DNA from: Pedobacter ureilyticus
GTDB taxonomy: Bacteria; Bacteroidota; Bacteroidia; Sphingobacteriales; Sphingobacteriaceae
Direction: 5' to 3'
DNA: 64,000 nucleotides
Assembly: GCF_005925345.1 (NCBI RefSeq)
Contig: NZ_SSHJ01000001.1
Span: 186,001 to 250,000 of the forward strand
Below the pieces are notes generated by a model. The model made no database searches and was not told where the DNA came from. It saw only the letters and a list, made by a program, of their open reading frames with translations. The translations under genes and the position numbers were made by a program. This document shows positions 53,980 to 62,560 of the stretch, one piece after another (the first letter of the stretch is position 1; every line of letters starts with the position of its first letter).

Positions 53980-54783
53980 ATGCGTAAAATTTTACTTCCT
54001 TTTATTCTGTCTTTATTTATGAACAGCGCCTTTGGCCAATATAACCAAGGAGCAAGATTAACGGCTATGGGTAATGCCAGTGCTGCAGTAAAAGACATTT
54101 GGAGTTTAAATGCAAACCCAGCAGGAATAACCTCGCAAAAAACACCAATAGCTGCATTAAACTACGCCCGTTATTTATTTGGCGATGAGCTAAGTGAACA
54201 AAGCTTTGCTTTTGTACTGCCTTTTAACAACAATTTTGCTGGCGTCAGCATTAACAGATACGGCATTAGCGAATTTAACGAAATAAAGGCCGGCTTTGGT
54301 TTGGCCAAAAGCTTTGGCGAAGATTTATCGATTGGTGTTAAAGCCAACATTCATCAAATAAAAATAACCAACTATGGTAATGCCACAACTTTTTCTGTTG
54401 ATGCTGGAGTAAATTATGCACTGAGCAAACAAATTGGTTTAGGCTTATATGTTAACAACCCGTCTTCGCAAGCATATAAAGCTACCTATGCCGAAACTTA
54501 CATACCAACTTCGGTACATCTTGGAGCCACTTACACCCCTTCTAATAAATTAATTTTAGCTGCAACTGTTTCTAAAGATTTTGAACGGAAATTTGATGTT
54601 GGTGTAGGCGTAGATTATAAATTTTACGAGTTGTTAAGTTTACGTGGCGGCTTAAGCGCCAAGCCCTTTAAACAGTATTTCGGCATCGGCCTAAATTATC
54701 AAAAATTGATTATGGATATTGCTGTAGAAAGTCATCCGCAAATTGGTTATACCCCTCAAATTGGTTTGTCTTATGCGTTTTAA
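53980..54783 (+). CDS. PorV/PorQ-like outer membrane protein
   Basis: A 267-aa exported protein (signal ILLPFILSLFMNSAFGQ). Residues 20-55 carry the pattern GARLTAMGNASAAVKDIWSLNANPAGI, typical of PorV/PorQ and UPF0164 barrels. The rest alternates in barrel fashion and ends IGLSYAF. It may belong to the type IX secretion or a related surface system, but the exact member is uncertain. Its last 11 bases overlap the start of the next gene, so the two are translationally linked. Confidence 0.7.
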   Translation: MRKILLPFILSLFMNSAFGQYNQGARLTAMGNASAAVKDIWSLNANPAGITSQKTPIAALNYARYLFGDELSEQSFAFVLPFNNNFAGVSINRYGISEFNEIKAGFGLAKSFGEDLSIGVKANIHQIKITNYGNATTFSVDAGVNYALSKQIGLGLYVNNPSSQAYKATYAETYIPTSVHLGATYTPSNKLILAATVSKDFERKFDVGVGVDYKFYELLSLRGGLSAKPFKQYFGIGLNYQKLIMDIAVESHPQIGYTPQIGLSYAF

Positions 54784-56836
54784 ACTATTTATATTGGCTG
54801 CTTTTTTGCTGATTGGTTTTATTGCAAAGGCACAAACACAGGAAGACCAACTTATTAAAGATTTAATAGAGAGTATTGCAGAAAATTTACCCGAAGACTA
54901 TGATCTTTCGGAACTTCAAGATCGTTTAACCTATTTTAGAAAACATCCCATTAACCTAAACAATACCAACGCCGAAGAATTAAAGACTTTGGTGTTCCTA
55001 TCTCCGCTTCAAATTAGTAATTTATTTGAGCACATCAGAAAAAACGGCAAACTTATTGACCTATTAGAACTGCAAAGCATAGCCGAATTTGATTTGCAAA
55101 CCATACAAAGGTTAATGCCGTTTGTAACCCTAAACCAAAGCTCTACTGTAGATAAAATTACTGCTGCCAATTTAGCAAAGTATGGTAACAACGATTTAAT
55201 TTTACGTTACGGCAGAGTAATAGAAAAAACAAGAGGTTATACCGATTTGCCGGGAAGTAGATATTTGGGTACGCCCGACAGGTATTTGCTAAGATACCGC
55301 TATACTTATTCCAATCGTGTTTCGGCTTCTTTGGTAATGGAAAAAGATGCTGGAGAATACCTCTTCAAAAACCCCAAAAAAGCATCTTACTTTTTCCCGT
55401 CAAACTACACAGATTTCATGTCTGGCCACGTAGCCATTTTAAATACAGGCAGGTTTAAAAAGATTGTTTTGGGCGATTATACCATGCAGTTTGGCCAAGC
55501 GCTAACGCTTTGGTCGGGTTTTGCATTCGGCAAATCTCCAGATGTAACTGGTGTGGTAAAACGTGATGTGGGTTTACGGCCTTACACCTCTGCTAACGAA
55601 TTTGCTTTTTTACGTGGGGCAGCAGCTACCGTGACCGTAGCAAAAAATATAGATTTCTCCCCTTTCTTTTCGCATCGTAAACTCGATGCCAGCTTAAGTA
55701 CAAACGTGAATGGCGAAACTACGGTATCCTCTATCAACGAAACAGGCTTACATAGAACACAAAATGAGATGAACAACAAAAACAGCACCGAGCAAATTGT
55801 TTACGGTGGTGTTTTACAATACAGAACCAGTGCTTTAAGTATTGGAGCAGTAGCCTATCATACTTCTTTCAACAGATTGTTTGTACCTGGCTCTAGCGTT
55901 TATCAAAGTTTTAATTTTGCCGGAAAAGAATTAACCAACGTAGGTGCACATTATAGCTACACCTATAAAAATTTCTACTTCTTTGGCGAATTTGGAAAAT
56001 CATTGGATGCAGGTTTAGCCTATGTAAACGGGGCGCTGGTAAGTTTGTCATCTACCGTTTCTGCAGTAGTTTTACACCGCAATTACCAAAAAAATTACCA
56101 CAACTTCTTTAATCAGGCAACTGCCGAAGCTAGCGAAGCATTTAATGAAAAAGGACTTTATGCGGGTTTGAACATCAATCCATCCAAAGTTTGGAGCATT
56201 CAATTATACGGCGATTATTTCAAATATCCTTGGCTACGTTTTCGCGTTGATGCACCATCTGACGGCTACGAACTTTTAAGCCAGGTAACTTATAGCCCCA
56301 CCAAAACTTTCAGAGCTATTTTAAGGTTTAAATCTGAAGTTAAGCAGCAAAACACTAACTTAACAGTACCTTACAACTATCTAGACAATGTAAAACGAGA
56401 AAACTACCGTGCAGAAGTAAAATGGGCAATAGGTAAATCATTTGGTTTTCAGAACAGAGTAGAAGTAGTGCAATTTAAAAAAGGAGATGCCAATGCCGAG
56501 TTTGGCTATTTGGCATATCAAGATGTTAGCTACAGTCCGCTTTCATCTAGGCTGTCTGGAAATATAAGGGTGGCTTATTTTAACACGGCATCTTACGATA
56601 GCAGAATTTATGCCTACGAAGATGATGTATTGTACAACTTTACTTTTGGTTTGTATAACGGAAAAGGCGTACGAGGCTATGCCAATTTAAAATACAGATT
56701 GGCAAAAAGATTAGATGTTTGGGGCAGATATGCACTTTACAATTACGACAACGTAGAAACTGTTGGCTCTGGCTTAGATGAAATAGAAGGTAAAATGAAG
56801 TCGGAAATGAGGGTGCAATTGAGATACCAGTTTTAA
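54773..56836 (+). CDS. Exported helix-hairpin-helix protein with barrel-like body
   Basis: A 687-aa protein starting MRFKLFILAAFLLIGFIAKAQ. A helix-hairpin-helix region of ComEA type lies at about 50-120 (INLNNTNAEELKTLVFLSP and LLELQSIAEFD). The remainder (about 140-687) is strand-rich and aromatic, ending MRVQLRYQF as in outer membrane barrels. The mix suggests an outer membrane DNA- or protein-binding role, but this is inference. The start at 54773 overlaps the PorV-like stop; an upstream frame from 54743 lacks signal character. Confidence 0.75.
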   Translation: MRFKLFILAAFLLIGFIAKAQTQEDQLIKDLIESIAENLPEDYDLSELQDRLTYFRKHPINLNNTNAEELKTLVFLSPLQISNLFEHIRKNGKLIDLLELQSIAEFDLQTIQRLMPFVTLNQSSTVDKITAANLAKYGNNDLILRYGRVIEKTRGYTDLPGSRYLGTPDRYLLRYRYTYSNRVSASLVMEKDAGEYLFKNPKKASYFFPSNYTDFMSGHVAILNTGRFKKIVLGDYTMQFGQALTLWSGFAFGKSPDVTGVVKRDVGLRPYTSANEFAFLRGAAATVTVAKNIDFSPFFSHRKLDASLSTNVNGETTVSSINETGLHRTQNEMNNKNSTEQIVYGGVLQYRTSALSIGAVAYHTSFNRLFVPGSSVYQSFNFAGKELTNVGAHYSYTYKNFYFFGEFGKSLDAGLAYVNGALVSLSSTVSAVVLHRNYQKNYHNFFNQATAEASEAFNEKGLYAGLNINPSKVWSIQLYGDYFKYPWLRFRVDAPSDGYELLSQVTYSPTKTFRAILRFKSEVKQQNTNLTVPYNYLDNVKRENYRAEVKWAIGKSFGFQNRVEVVQFKKGDANAEFGYLAYQDVSYSPLSSRLSGNIRVAYFNTASYDSRIYAYEDDVLYNFTFGLYNGKGVRGYANLKYRLAKRLDVWGRYALYNYDNVETVGSGLDEIEGKMKSEMRVQLRYQF

Positions 56837-56840
56837 TTGA

Positions 56841-56892
56841 GGGTTTAGGGTTTAGGGTTTAGGGTTTAGGGTTTAGGGTTTAGGGTTTAGGG
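56841..56892. repeat. Telomere-like (GGGTTTA)7 array
   Basis: Seven perfect GGGTTTA units plus a final GGG fill 56841-56892, starting 4 bases after a stop and 44 bases before comEC. Eight GGG runs with four-base loops could form a G-quadruplex on the plus strand. Confidence 0.95.
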
Positions 56893-56935
56893 ACAACAAT
56901 TAACCAAATATACAGTTTGAGCAATTAACTAAAAA

Positions 56936-59023
56936 TTGATATTCAGAGCGGAAATAGTATTTGTTAAGATACTTTTGCCGTTAATCTTCGGCATTATCTT
57001 AGGATATTATTTCCAAAACGAACAACTATTAGGAGTAACTATAACAACCCTGTCATGCTTACTTCTAATTGCATCTCTAATCAATATTTTCTATAAAAAA
57101 ATTAAAGGCTGGAAATACAAAAAAACAATTGCTAGTTTTTATTATCTGATATTTTTCATTCTAGGAATTTTCTTAACCTTATTTCATACCCACTTTCTAA
57201 GCAAAGATTATTTCGCCAAAAAACAGTATCATCAATTAAAGGTATGGGTTAATAGCGAACCCGAGCAAACAAACGACATCGTTAGATTTGAAGTAGTTGT
57301 TACCAATGGATACCTAAACAATTCCGAAGAGAAATGTACGGGAAATCTTCTAATCGCATTAAAAGTAGACAGCTTAACTCCTATCCATCTTAATTACGGC
57401 GACGAACTAATGATTTTAGCTAATTATCTTCCAGTTGAGCCACCATACAATCCGGCCGAATTTAATTTTAAGCGATGGTTGGCTAGTAAAAACATTTACC
57501 ATCAAAGTTTTATCAGACAAGATGAATTAGCTAAGCTACGAACAAACCAGGGAAACCCGATAATTAAATATGCTTTAGAAATTAGACAAAAACAAGTAGA
57601 TACTTACAGAAAGCTCATTAAAAACGATGAAGCATTTGCTGTAGCCTGTACTTTAATTTTGGGCTACCGTGCCGATTTAAGCAATGAAACACTAGCCGCT
57701 TACAGCAAAACAGGAACCATCCATGCCTTATCCGTTTCGGGTATGCATGTGGGCATTATCTATATTATGCTTAATTGGCTACTTTCGTTTCTCGACAGAA
57801 AATATTGGGGTAAATTAACAAAAACACTATTGATATGTTTACTGGTGTGGTGTTATGCCTTAATTACAGGTTTCTCACCTTCTGTTTTAAGATCAGCAGT
57901 TATGCTTAGCGTATATGTTCTGTCTAAACAATACAAACGCGGAACAAACAGTTACAACGTGCTTTCATTTACCGCTATTTCTTTACTGGTAATTAACCCC
58001 TTTGTCATTTGGCATGTAGGATTTCAACTGTCTTTTCTCGCAGTTATTGGTTTAATTTATTATCAGCCCAAAATATACCAATGGTGGTACCTAAAAAACA
58101 AATGGTTAGATAAATTATGGTCTGTAACTGCGATGAGTTTGGCCGCCCAATTGGCTACCCTACCGCTAAGCATATATTATTTCCACCAGTTCCCAGTGTA
58201 CTTCGTTTTTAGCAACCTTTTTATTTTTATCCCTATCATTTTATTAATGTATGGCGGCATAGCCCTTCTTATTATAAAAAATCACCTTTTAGCTATCGCC
58301 TTCGAGTGGTTAATTACTTTTATCAATAATGGATTAAAATGGATTTCAAGTTTGCCTTATGCTGGTATAACCGAAATTTGGCTAAACAAATGGCAATTGC
58401 TGCTTTTTTTTGTATTTGTAATTTTACTCACGGTTGGTTTTTCATACTACAAAAAGAAATATCTATTTAGCGGCCTCATGTTATTGCTCATCATTCAACT
58501 AACATTTGCCTACCAAAAGATCACAGCTACGCAACAAGAAGAACTACTCTTGTTTAGCCTAAGAAAAAACTTCGCAGCGGCATTTATTAAAGGAAATAAA
58601 ACGGTATTATTAACTGACTTAAATGCCAATGATCGAAATTTCGAGTTCTTCGTAAAACCTGCATTAGACCAAAAAAGAATAAACAATATCCAGTTTGTTA
58701 GCTGGAATGATAATTTTCAAGATCATCAATTCATTAAAAAAGATCATCAAATTAATTATCGAGGAAAAACATTTTTATTAATGGATGAGAAATTTGATTA
58801 TAAAAAGCTCAGTCAAAATCATAGATTTGATTTTGTTTGGATGCACAATAGCCCAAAGCAAAACCTTGCTACGCTAAGAGAAGAAATTGATTTTTCTAAT
58901 TTAATTGTTGATGCAAGTAATAAAGATTATTTAATTGCTAAGTTTGAAGGGCAAGCAGACAGCCTAAAAATAACTACTCATGTATTAAAAAAGCAGCAAG
59001 CGATAACCCTGAACTTAAATTGA
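56936..59023 (+). CDS. comEC: ComEC/Rec2 DNA-uptake channel protein
   Basis: A 695-aa inner membrane protein of the ComEC family, expected to move single-stranded DNA into the cell. An N-terminal membrane and DUF4131-like part (about 1-190) precedes the competence domain (about 225-500) with HALSVSGMHVGIIYIMLNWLL and FSPSVLRSAVML. The C-terminal region looks like a metallo-beta-lactamase remnant but shows no HxHxDH motif. The start is a TTG at 56936 with the family-like MIFRAEIVFVK; no ATG is close. It is followed by the hydratase gene after 3 bases. Confidence 0.85.
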   Translation: MIFRAEIVFVKILLPLIFGIILGYYFQNEQLLGVTITTLSCLLLIASLINIFYKKIKGWKYKKTIASFYYLIFFILGIFLTLFHTHFLSKDYFAKKQYHQLKVWVNSEPEQTNDIVRFEVVVTNGYLNNSEEKCTGNLLIALKVDSLTPIHLNYGDELMILANYLPVEPPYNPAEFNFKRWLASKNIYHQSFIRQDELAKLRTNQGNPIIKYALEIRQKQVDTYRKLIKNDEAFAVACTLILGYRADLSNETLAAYSKTGTIHALSVSGMHVGIIYIMLNWLLSFLDRKYWGKLTKTLLICLLVWCYALITGFSPSVLRSAVMLSVYVLSKQYKRGTNSYNVLSFTAISLLVINPFVIWHVGFQLSFLAVIGLIYYQPKIYQWWYLKNKWLDKLWSVTAMSLAAQLATLPLSIYYFHQFPVYFVFSNLFIFIPIILLMYGGIALLIIKNHLLAIAFEWLITFINNGLKWISSLPYAGITEIWLNKWQLLLFFVFVILLTVGFSYYKKKYLFSGLMLLLIIQLTFAYQKITATQQEELLLFSLRKNFAAAFIKGNKTVLLTDLNANDRNFEFFVKPALDQKRINNIQFVSWNDNFQDHQFIKKDHQINYRGKTFLLMDEKFDYKKLSQNHRFDFVWMHNSPKQNLATLREEIDFSNLIVDASNKDYLIAKFEGQADSLKITTHVLKKQQAITLNLN

Positions 59024-59026
59024 ACT

Positions 59027-59803
59027 ATGAAATCGTTAGTACTTTATGATGTTGAAAATCGCATTGCCGAAATTACCATCAACAGACCCGACAAAAGAAA
59101 CGCACTAAATCCAAATTTGGTTGCTGAACTAACAGCTGCATTTTTAACGGCACAGCACGATGAAAAAGTTAAAGTTATTGTACTAAAAGCCAGCGGCGAT
59201 GTTTTTAGTGCGGGTGCAGATTTGGCTTATATGCAGCAACTTCAGCAATTCTCTTTTGAAGAGAACATACAAGACTCTACGGCTTTAAAAAATCTTTTTG
59301 AAACTATTCGTACTTTACCTAAAGTGGTAATTGCTCAGGTTGAAGGGCATGCTATTGCTGGCGGATGTGGTTTAGCCACCATTTGCGATATTATTTATGC
59401 TGTACCAGAAGCTAAATTTGGCTACACCGAAGTAAAATTGGGATTTGTACCTGCCATTGTAAGTTGTTATTTGATACAAAAAGTAGGCGAAACCTTAGCT
59501 AAAAAGCTGTTGCTCAGCGGAGAATTATTCAGTGCAGAGGAAGCACTTAAATATAATCTGATTACTAACGTAACAAAAGCTAACGAAATCAATCAAATTG
59601 TACGTGAATTTGCATTAAATTTGACTAACGATGCATCAGGCAATTCGCTTGCATTAACTAAACAGCTCATTAACCAAACTACAAGCGCTTGGCTCGATAG
59701 TTGTTTAGACAATGCAATAAGAGTAAATGCCCAAACCAGAGAAAGCCACGATTTCAAAAAAGGGATTGCATCTTTCTTGGCAAAGGAAAAAATTAATTGG
59801 TAA
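59027..59803 (+). CDS. Enoyl-CoA hydratase/isomerase family protein
   Basis: A 258-aa crotonase-fold enzyme. The oxyanion-hole segments are SAGADLAYM (about 64-72) and AIAGGCGLA (about 110-118). The active-site stretch PEAKFGYTEVKLGFVPAIVS resembles methylglutaconyl-CoA hydratases of leucine breakdown. Which acyl-CoA it uses cannot be settled by eye. It starts 3 bases after comEC and ends 18 bases before the next gene, so the three may share a transcript. Confidence 0.88.
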   Translation: MKSLVLYDVENRIAEITINRPDKRNALNPNLVAELTAAFLTAQHDEKVKVIVLKASGDVFSAGADLAYMQQLQQFSFEENIQDSTALKNLFETIRTLPKVVIAQVEGHAIAGGCGLATICDIIYAVPEAKFGYTEVKLGFVPAIVSCYLIQKVGETLAKKLLLSGELFSAEEALKYNLITNVTKANEINQIVREFALNLTNDASGNSLALTKQLINQTTSAWLDSCLDNAIRVNAQTRESHDFKKGIASFLAKEKINW

Positions 59804-59821
59804 CTAAACTTTAAAAAAAAT

Positions 59822-60502
59822 ATGATGTTTAAATCAGTAAAAACGGGATTTTTAGCCACTATTTTAGTAGCTACAGCAGTAATGGCAAACGCCCAAAAGA
59901 AAATCTCTCAGGGTACAGTAACTTACGGTGTAGAATACTCTTTACCAGCAGAACAAGCTGCCATGGCTTCGCAATTACCTAAAGAGCAAAAAGTAAAATT
60001 TAGTGGAAATGTAATGCGTATGGATATGCAACAAGGCCCAGCATCTATTGGTATTTTGCAAGATTTTGTACAAAAAACTGGCTTAATGCTAATTGATGTG
60101 CCAATTGCACAAATGCAGTATGCCGTTAAAATGAGTAAAGAAGAAATTGAGCAAGCCGAAGCTTCGGCTCCTAAATTAATCGACTTTAAAGCTACTGGCG
60201 AGAAACAAAAAGTAGGCGACTACAACGCAGAAAAGTATAGCTATAAAGACGATAAGGGCGGAACTTACGAATTATGGGCTACAAACGATATCGAACTGCC
60301 TAATGGATTTGCTGGTTCTCAGTTCAAAGATATCAAAGGTTCTTTAGTTAAGTACACTACTTTTCAAAACGGAATGAAAGTAACTTTAACTGTAAAAAGT
60401 ATCTCAGAAGACAAAGTTGGACCATTTTCTTTAGAAGTACCTAGCGGTTACGAACTTAAAACCATGCAGGAAATTATGGCAATGCAAGGTGGCGGCCAAT
60501 AA
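59822..60502 (+). CDS. Exported DUF4412-like protein
   Basis: A 226-aa protein with a signal peptide (TGFLATILVATAVMANAQ). The mature part alternates strand and turn: GTVTYGVEYSLP, VKFSGNVMRMDMQQG, GDYNAEKYSYKDDKGGTYELWATNDIELP. This fits the DUF4412-type family of envelope proteins seen in Bacteroidota. The role is not known. A strong terminator follows. Confidence 0.6.
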   Translation: MMFKSVKTGFLATILVATAVMANAQKKISQGTVTYGVEYSLPAEQAAMASQLPKEQKVKFSGNVMRMDMQQGPASIGILQDFVQKTGLMLIDVPIAQMQYAVKMSKEEIEQAEASAPKLIDFKATGEKQKVGDYNAEKYSYKDDKGGTYELWATNDIELPNGFAGSQFKDIKGSLVKYTTFQNGMKVTLTVKSISEDKVGPFSLEVPSGYELKTMQEIMAMQGGGQ

Positions 60503-60524
60503 GGCTAAAATCCATAAATATTTG

Positions 60525-60556
60525 ATAGCCCACGACTTCAATCGTGGGCTATTTTG
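60525..60556 (+). terminator. Rho-independent terminator
   Basis: ATAGCCCACGA (60525-60535) and TCGTGGGCTAT (60542-60552) pair perfectly around a 6-base loop, followed by TTT. It ends the comEC-hydratase-DUF4412-like unit, 22 bases after the stop. Confidence 0.88.
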
Positions 60557-60583
60557 TATGCTTTTTTAGTAATTTAGCGACCC

Positions 60584-62446
60584 ATGTTTAAAAGTCTTAT
60601 TTTTTTCGCTAGATACTTTCTGTTCTGGCTGCTCTATTTCGCAGTAGATAGGTTCATTTTCATGTTCGTCTTTCACATCAAACTGCGAAACATAACACTT
60701 TCTCAAAAACTAGCCGCTTACTATCATGCATTAAGATTAGACTTTTCAACTGCTGCCTACCTATCTGTTATTCCATTATTAATTTATACGTTTTGGTACT
60801 TTACTGATAGAGAAAAAATAAACTTCAATTGGGCAAGAAAGTACAACGCCATATTTATTGTGTTGTTCAGCCTTATTTCAGTGGTCAATCTTAATATCTA
60901 TCGCGAGTGGGGAAGCAAAATCAACTCTCGTGCTGTAGAATTTGCCATTCGCACACCTAACGAGTCACTAGCCTCAGGTGCTTCATCTCCTATTTTAGAA
61001 ACCCTATTAGCACTAATTGTTTTATTGGCAATTGGTTTCTATCTTAATTTTGTGCTCGTTAAGCGTCATATACAATTTTATAAGACGCCGTTATGGGCAA
61101 AGTTTTCAATTACCATATTAACTTTAACCTTAAATTTCCTGCTTATTCGTGGAGTTGGCAATGTGCCCAACTCTCAAAGTATGGCTTTTTTCTCCACACA
61201 TCAAATCTTAAACCATGCATCTTTAAACACAGAGTGGAACTTGGTATCGAGTATATTAGCCAACGGTAAAATCAAAAAAAACAGGTATATCTACCAAGAT
61301 CAAAAACTGGCTGATTTAGAAGTTAAAAATTTATATCATGTAGAAAAAGACACCACCATTTCTATTCTTAATACCTCAAAACCTAATGTTGTAATTTTTA
61401 TCTTAGAGAGCTTTACAGCCGATTTAACCAAAACCCTGGGCAACGAAAACGGCATTACACCTAATTTAGACAGTTTAGCTAAAAATGGGGTTTTATTTAG
61501 CCAAATTTATGCAACAGGCAATCGTACAGATAAAGGGTTGATAGGATCACTTACTGGTTTCCCTACCCTAGCTGTAGCCAACATTGTAAGTTGGCCAGAA
61601 AAAATGCAGAAAATTCCGGCAATCAGTCGAAAATTGTATCGAAATGGATATCAGACATCGTTTTATTATGGCGGCGAATCAGAGTTCGATAACTATAAGG
61701 CATTTATATTAGGGCATCAGTATAAAAAGTTAACAGATCGAAACAATTTCGAAAAGAAAGACATAAGTTCTAAATGGGGCGCTTACGATGGCTTGGTTTT
61801 TAACAGACAATTAGCGGATGCGAACAAAACAAAACAACCGTTTTTCTCAACCATACTATCTTTGACCAACCACGAACCCTTTGAATTACCGGTAAACTAC
61901 AAATTTGGCAGCGCCGATAATGTACAGCGCTTTAAAAGCACTGCTTTTTATACCGATTCTTGCATTGGAAGTTATTTGAGCGAAGCTAAGAAACAGCCCT
62001 GGTATAAAAATACACTATTTGTTTTCATTGCCGACCATGGCCATACGTTACCTAAAAATAATCATGAAATTTACGAACCACAACGGTATCACATTCCTTT
62101 GATATTTTATGGAGATGTAATTAAGAGTGATTTTAAAGGTAAAATATTTGACCACACAGGAAGCCAACAAGATCTGTCTGCTACTTTACTTTCGCAGCTC
62201 AACATCAGCAATAAAGATTTCAGGTGGAGCAAAAACCTGCTTAACCCATATAGCAAACATTTTGCTTATTTTAGCTGGGATAATGGTTTTGGTTTTATAG
62301 ATAATGGACATGCAGTAACTTTTGATAATTTAGGTAAAAGTGTACTTTATAATAATAAGCCAGAAGATGCTAAACAGACTAACCAAATATTAAATACAGG
62401 AAAAGCTTATATCCAATCTGTTTATCAACATTTTATTGACCTTTAA
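60584..62446 (+). CDS. LTA synthase family (sulfatase-fold) membrane protein
   Basis: A 620-aa protein with about five N-terminal membrane helices (about 1-200) and a periplasmic sulfatase/phosphoglycerol-transferase domain. Metal and active-site positions are visible: FILESF with the Glu, the nucleophile Thr315 in GNRTDKG, and IADHGH with Asp and His. In Gram-negative Bacteroidota such enzymes transfer phospho-groups to envelope polymers or lipids; the acceptor here is unknown. It follows a terminator, so it starts its own unit. Confidence 0.85.
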   Translation: MFKSLIFFARYFLFWLLYFAVDRFIFMFVFHIKLRNITLSQKLAAYYHALRLDFSTAAYLSVIPLLIYTFWYFTDREKINFNWARKYNAIFIVLFSLISVVNLNIYREWGSKINSRAVEFAIRTPNESLASGASSPILETLLALIVLLAIGFYLNFVLVKRHIQFYKTPLWAKFSITILTLTLNFLLIRGVGNVPNSQSMAFFSTHQILNHASLNTEWNLVSSILANGKIKKNRYIYQDQKLADLEVKNLYHVEKDTTISILNTSKPNVVIFILESFTADLTKTLGNENGITPNLDSLAKNGVLFSQIYATGNRTDKGLIGSLTGFPTLAVANIVSWPEKMQKIPAISRKLYRNGYQTSFYYGGESEFDNYKAFILGHQYKKLTDRNNFEKKDISSKWGAYDGLVFNRQLADANKTKQPFFSTILSLTNHEPFELPVNYKFGSADNVQRFKSTAFYTDSCIGSYLSEAKKQPWYKNTLFVFIADHGHTLPKNNHEIYEPQRYHIPLIFYGDVIKSDFKGKIFDHTGSQQDLSATLLSQLNISNKDFRWSKNLLNPYSKHFAYFSWDNGFGFIDNGHAVTFDNLGKSVLYNNKPEDAKQTNQILNTGKAYIQSVYQHFIDL

Positions 62447-62560
62447 AAAGTAAAAATAAAACTTAACAACTATACAAATGAAACCATCATGATTTTTCAA
62501 ACCACACAATGGGATGAATAAATCTGATAGCTTCATTACCATTAAAAACAATTTATAAAG

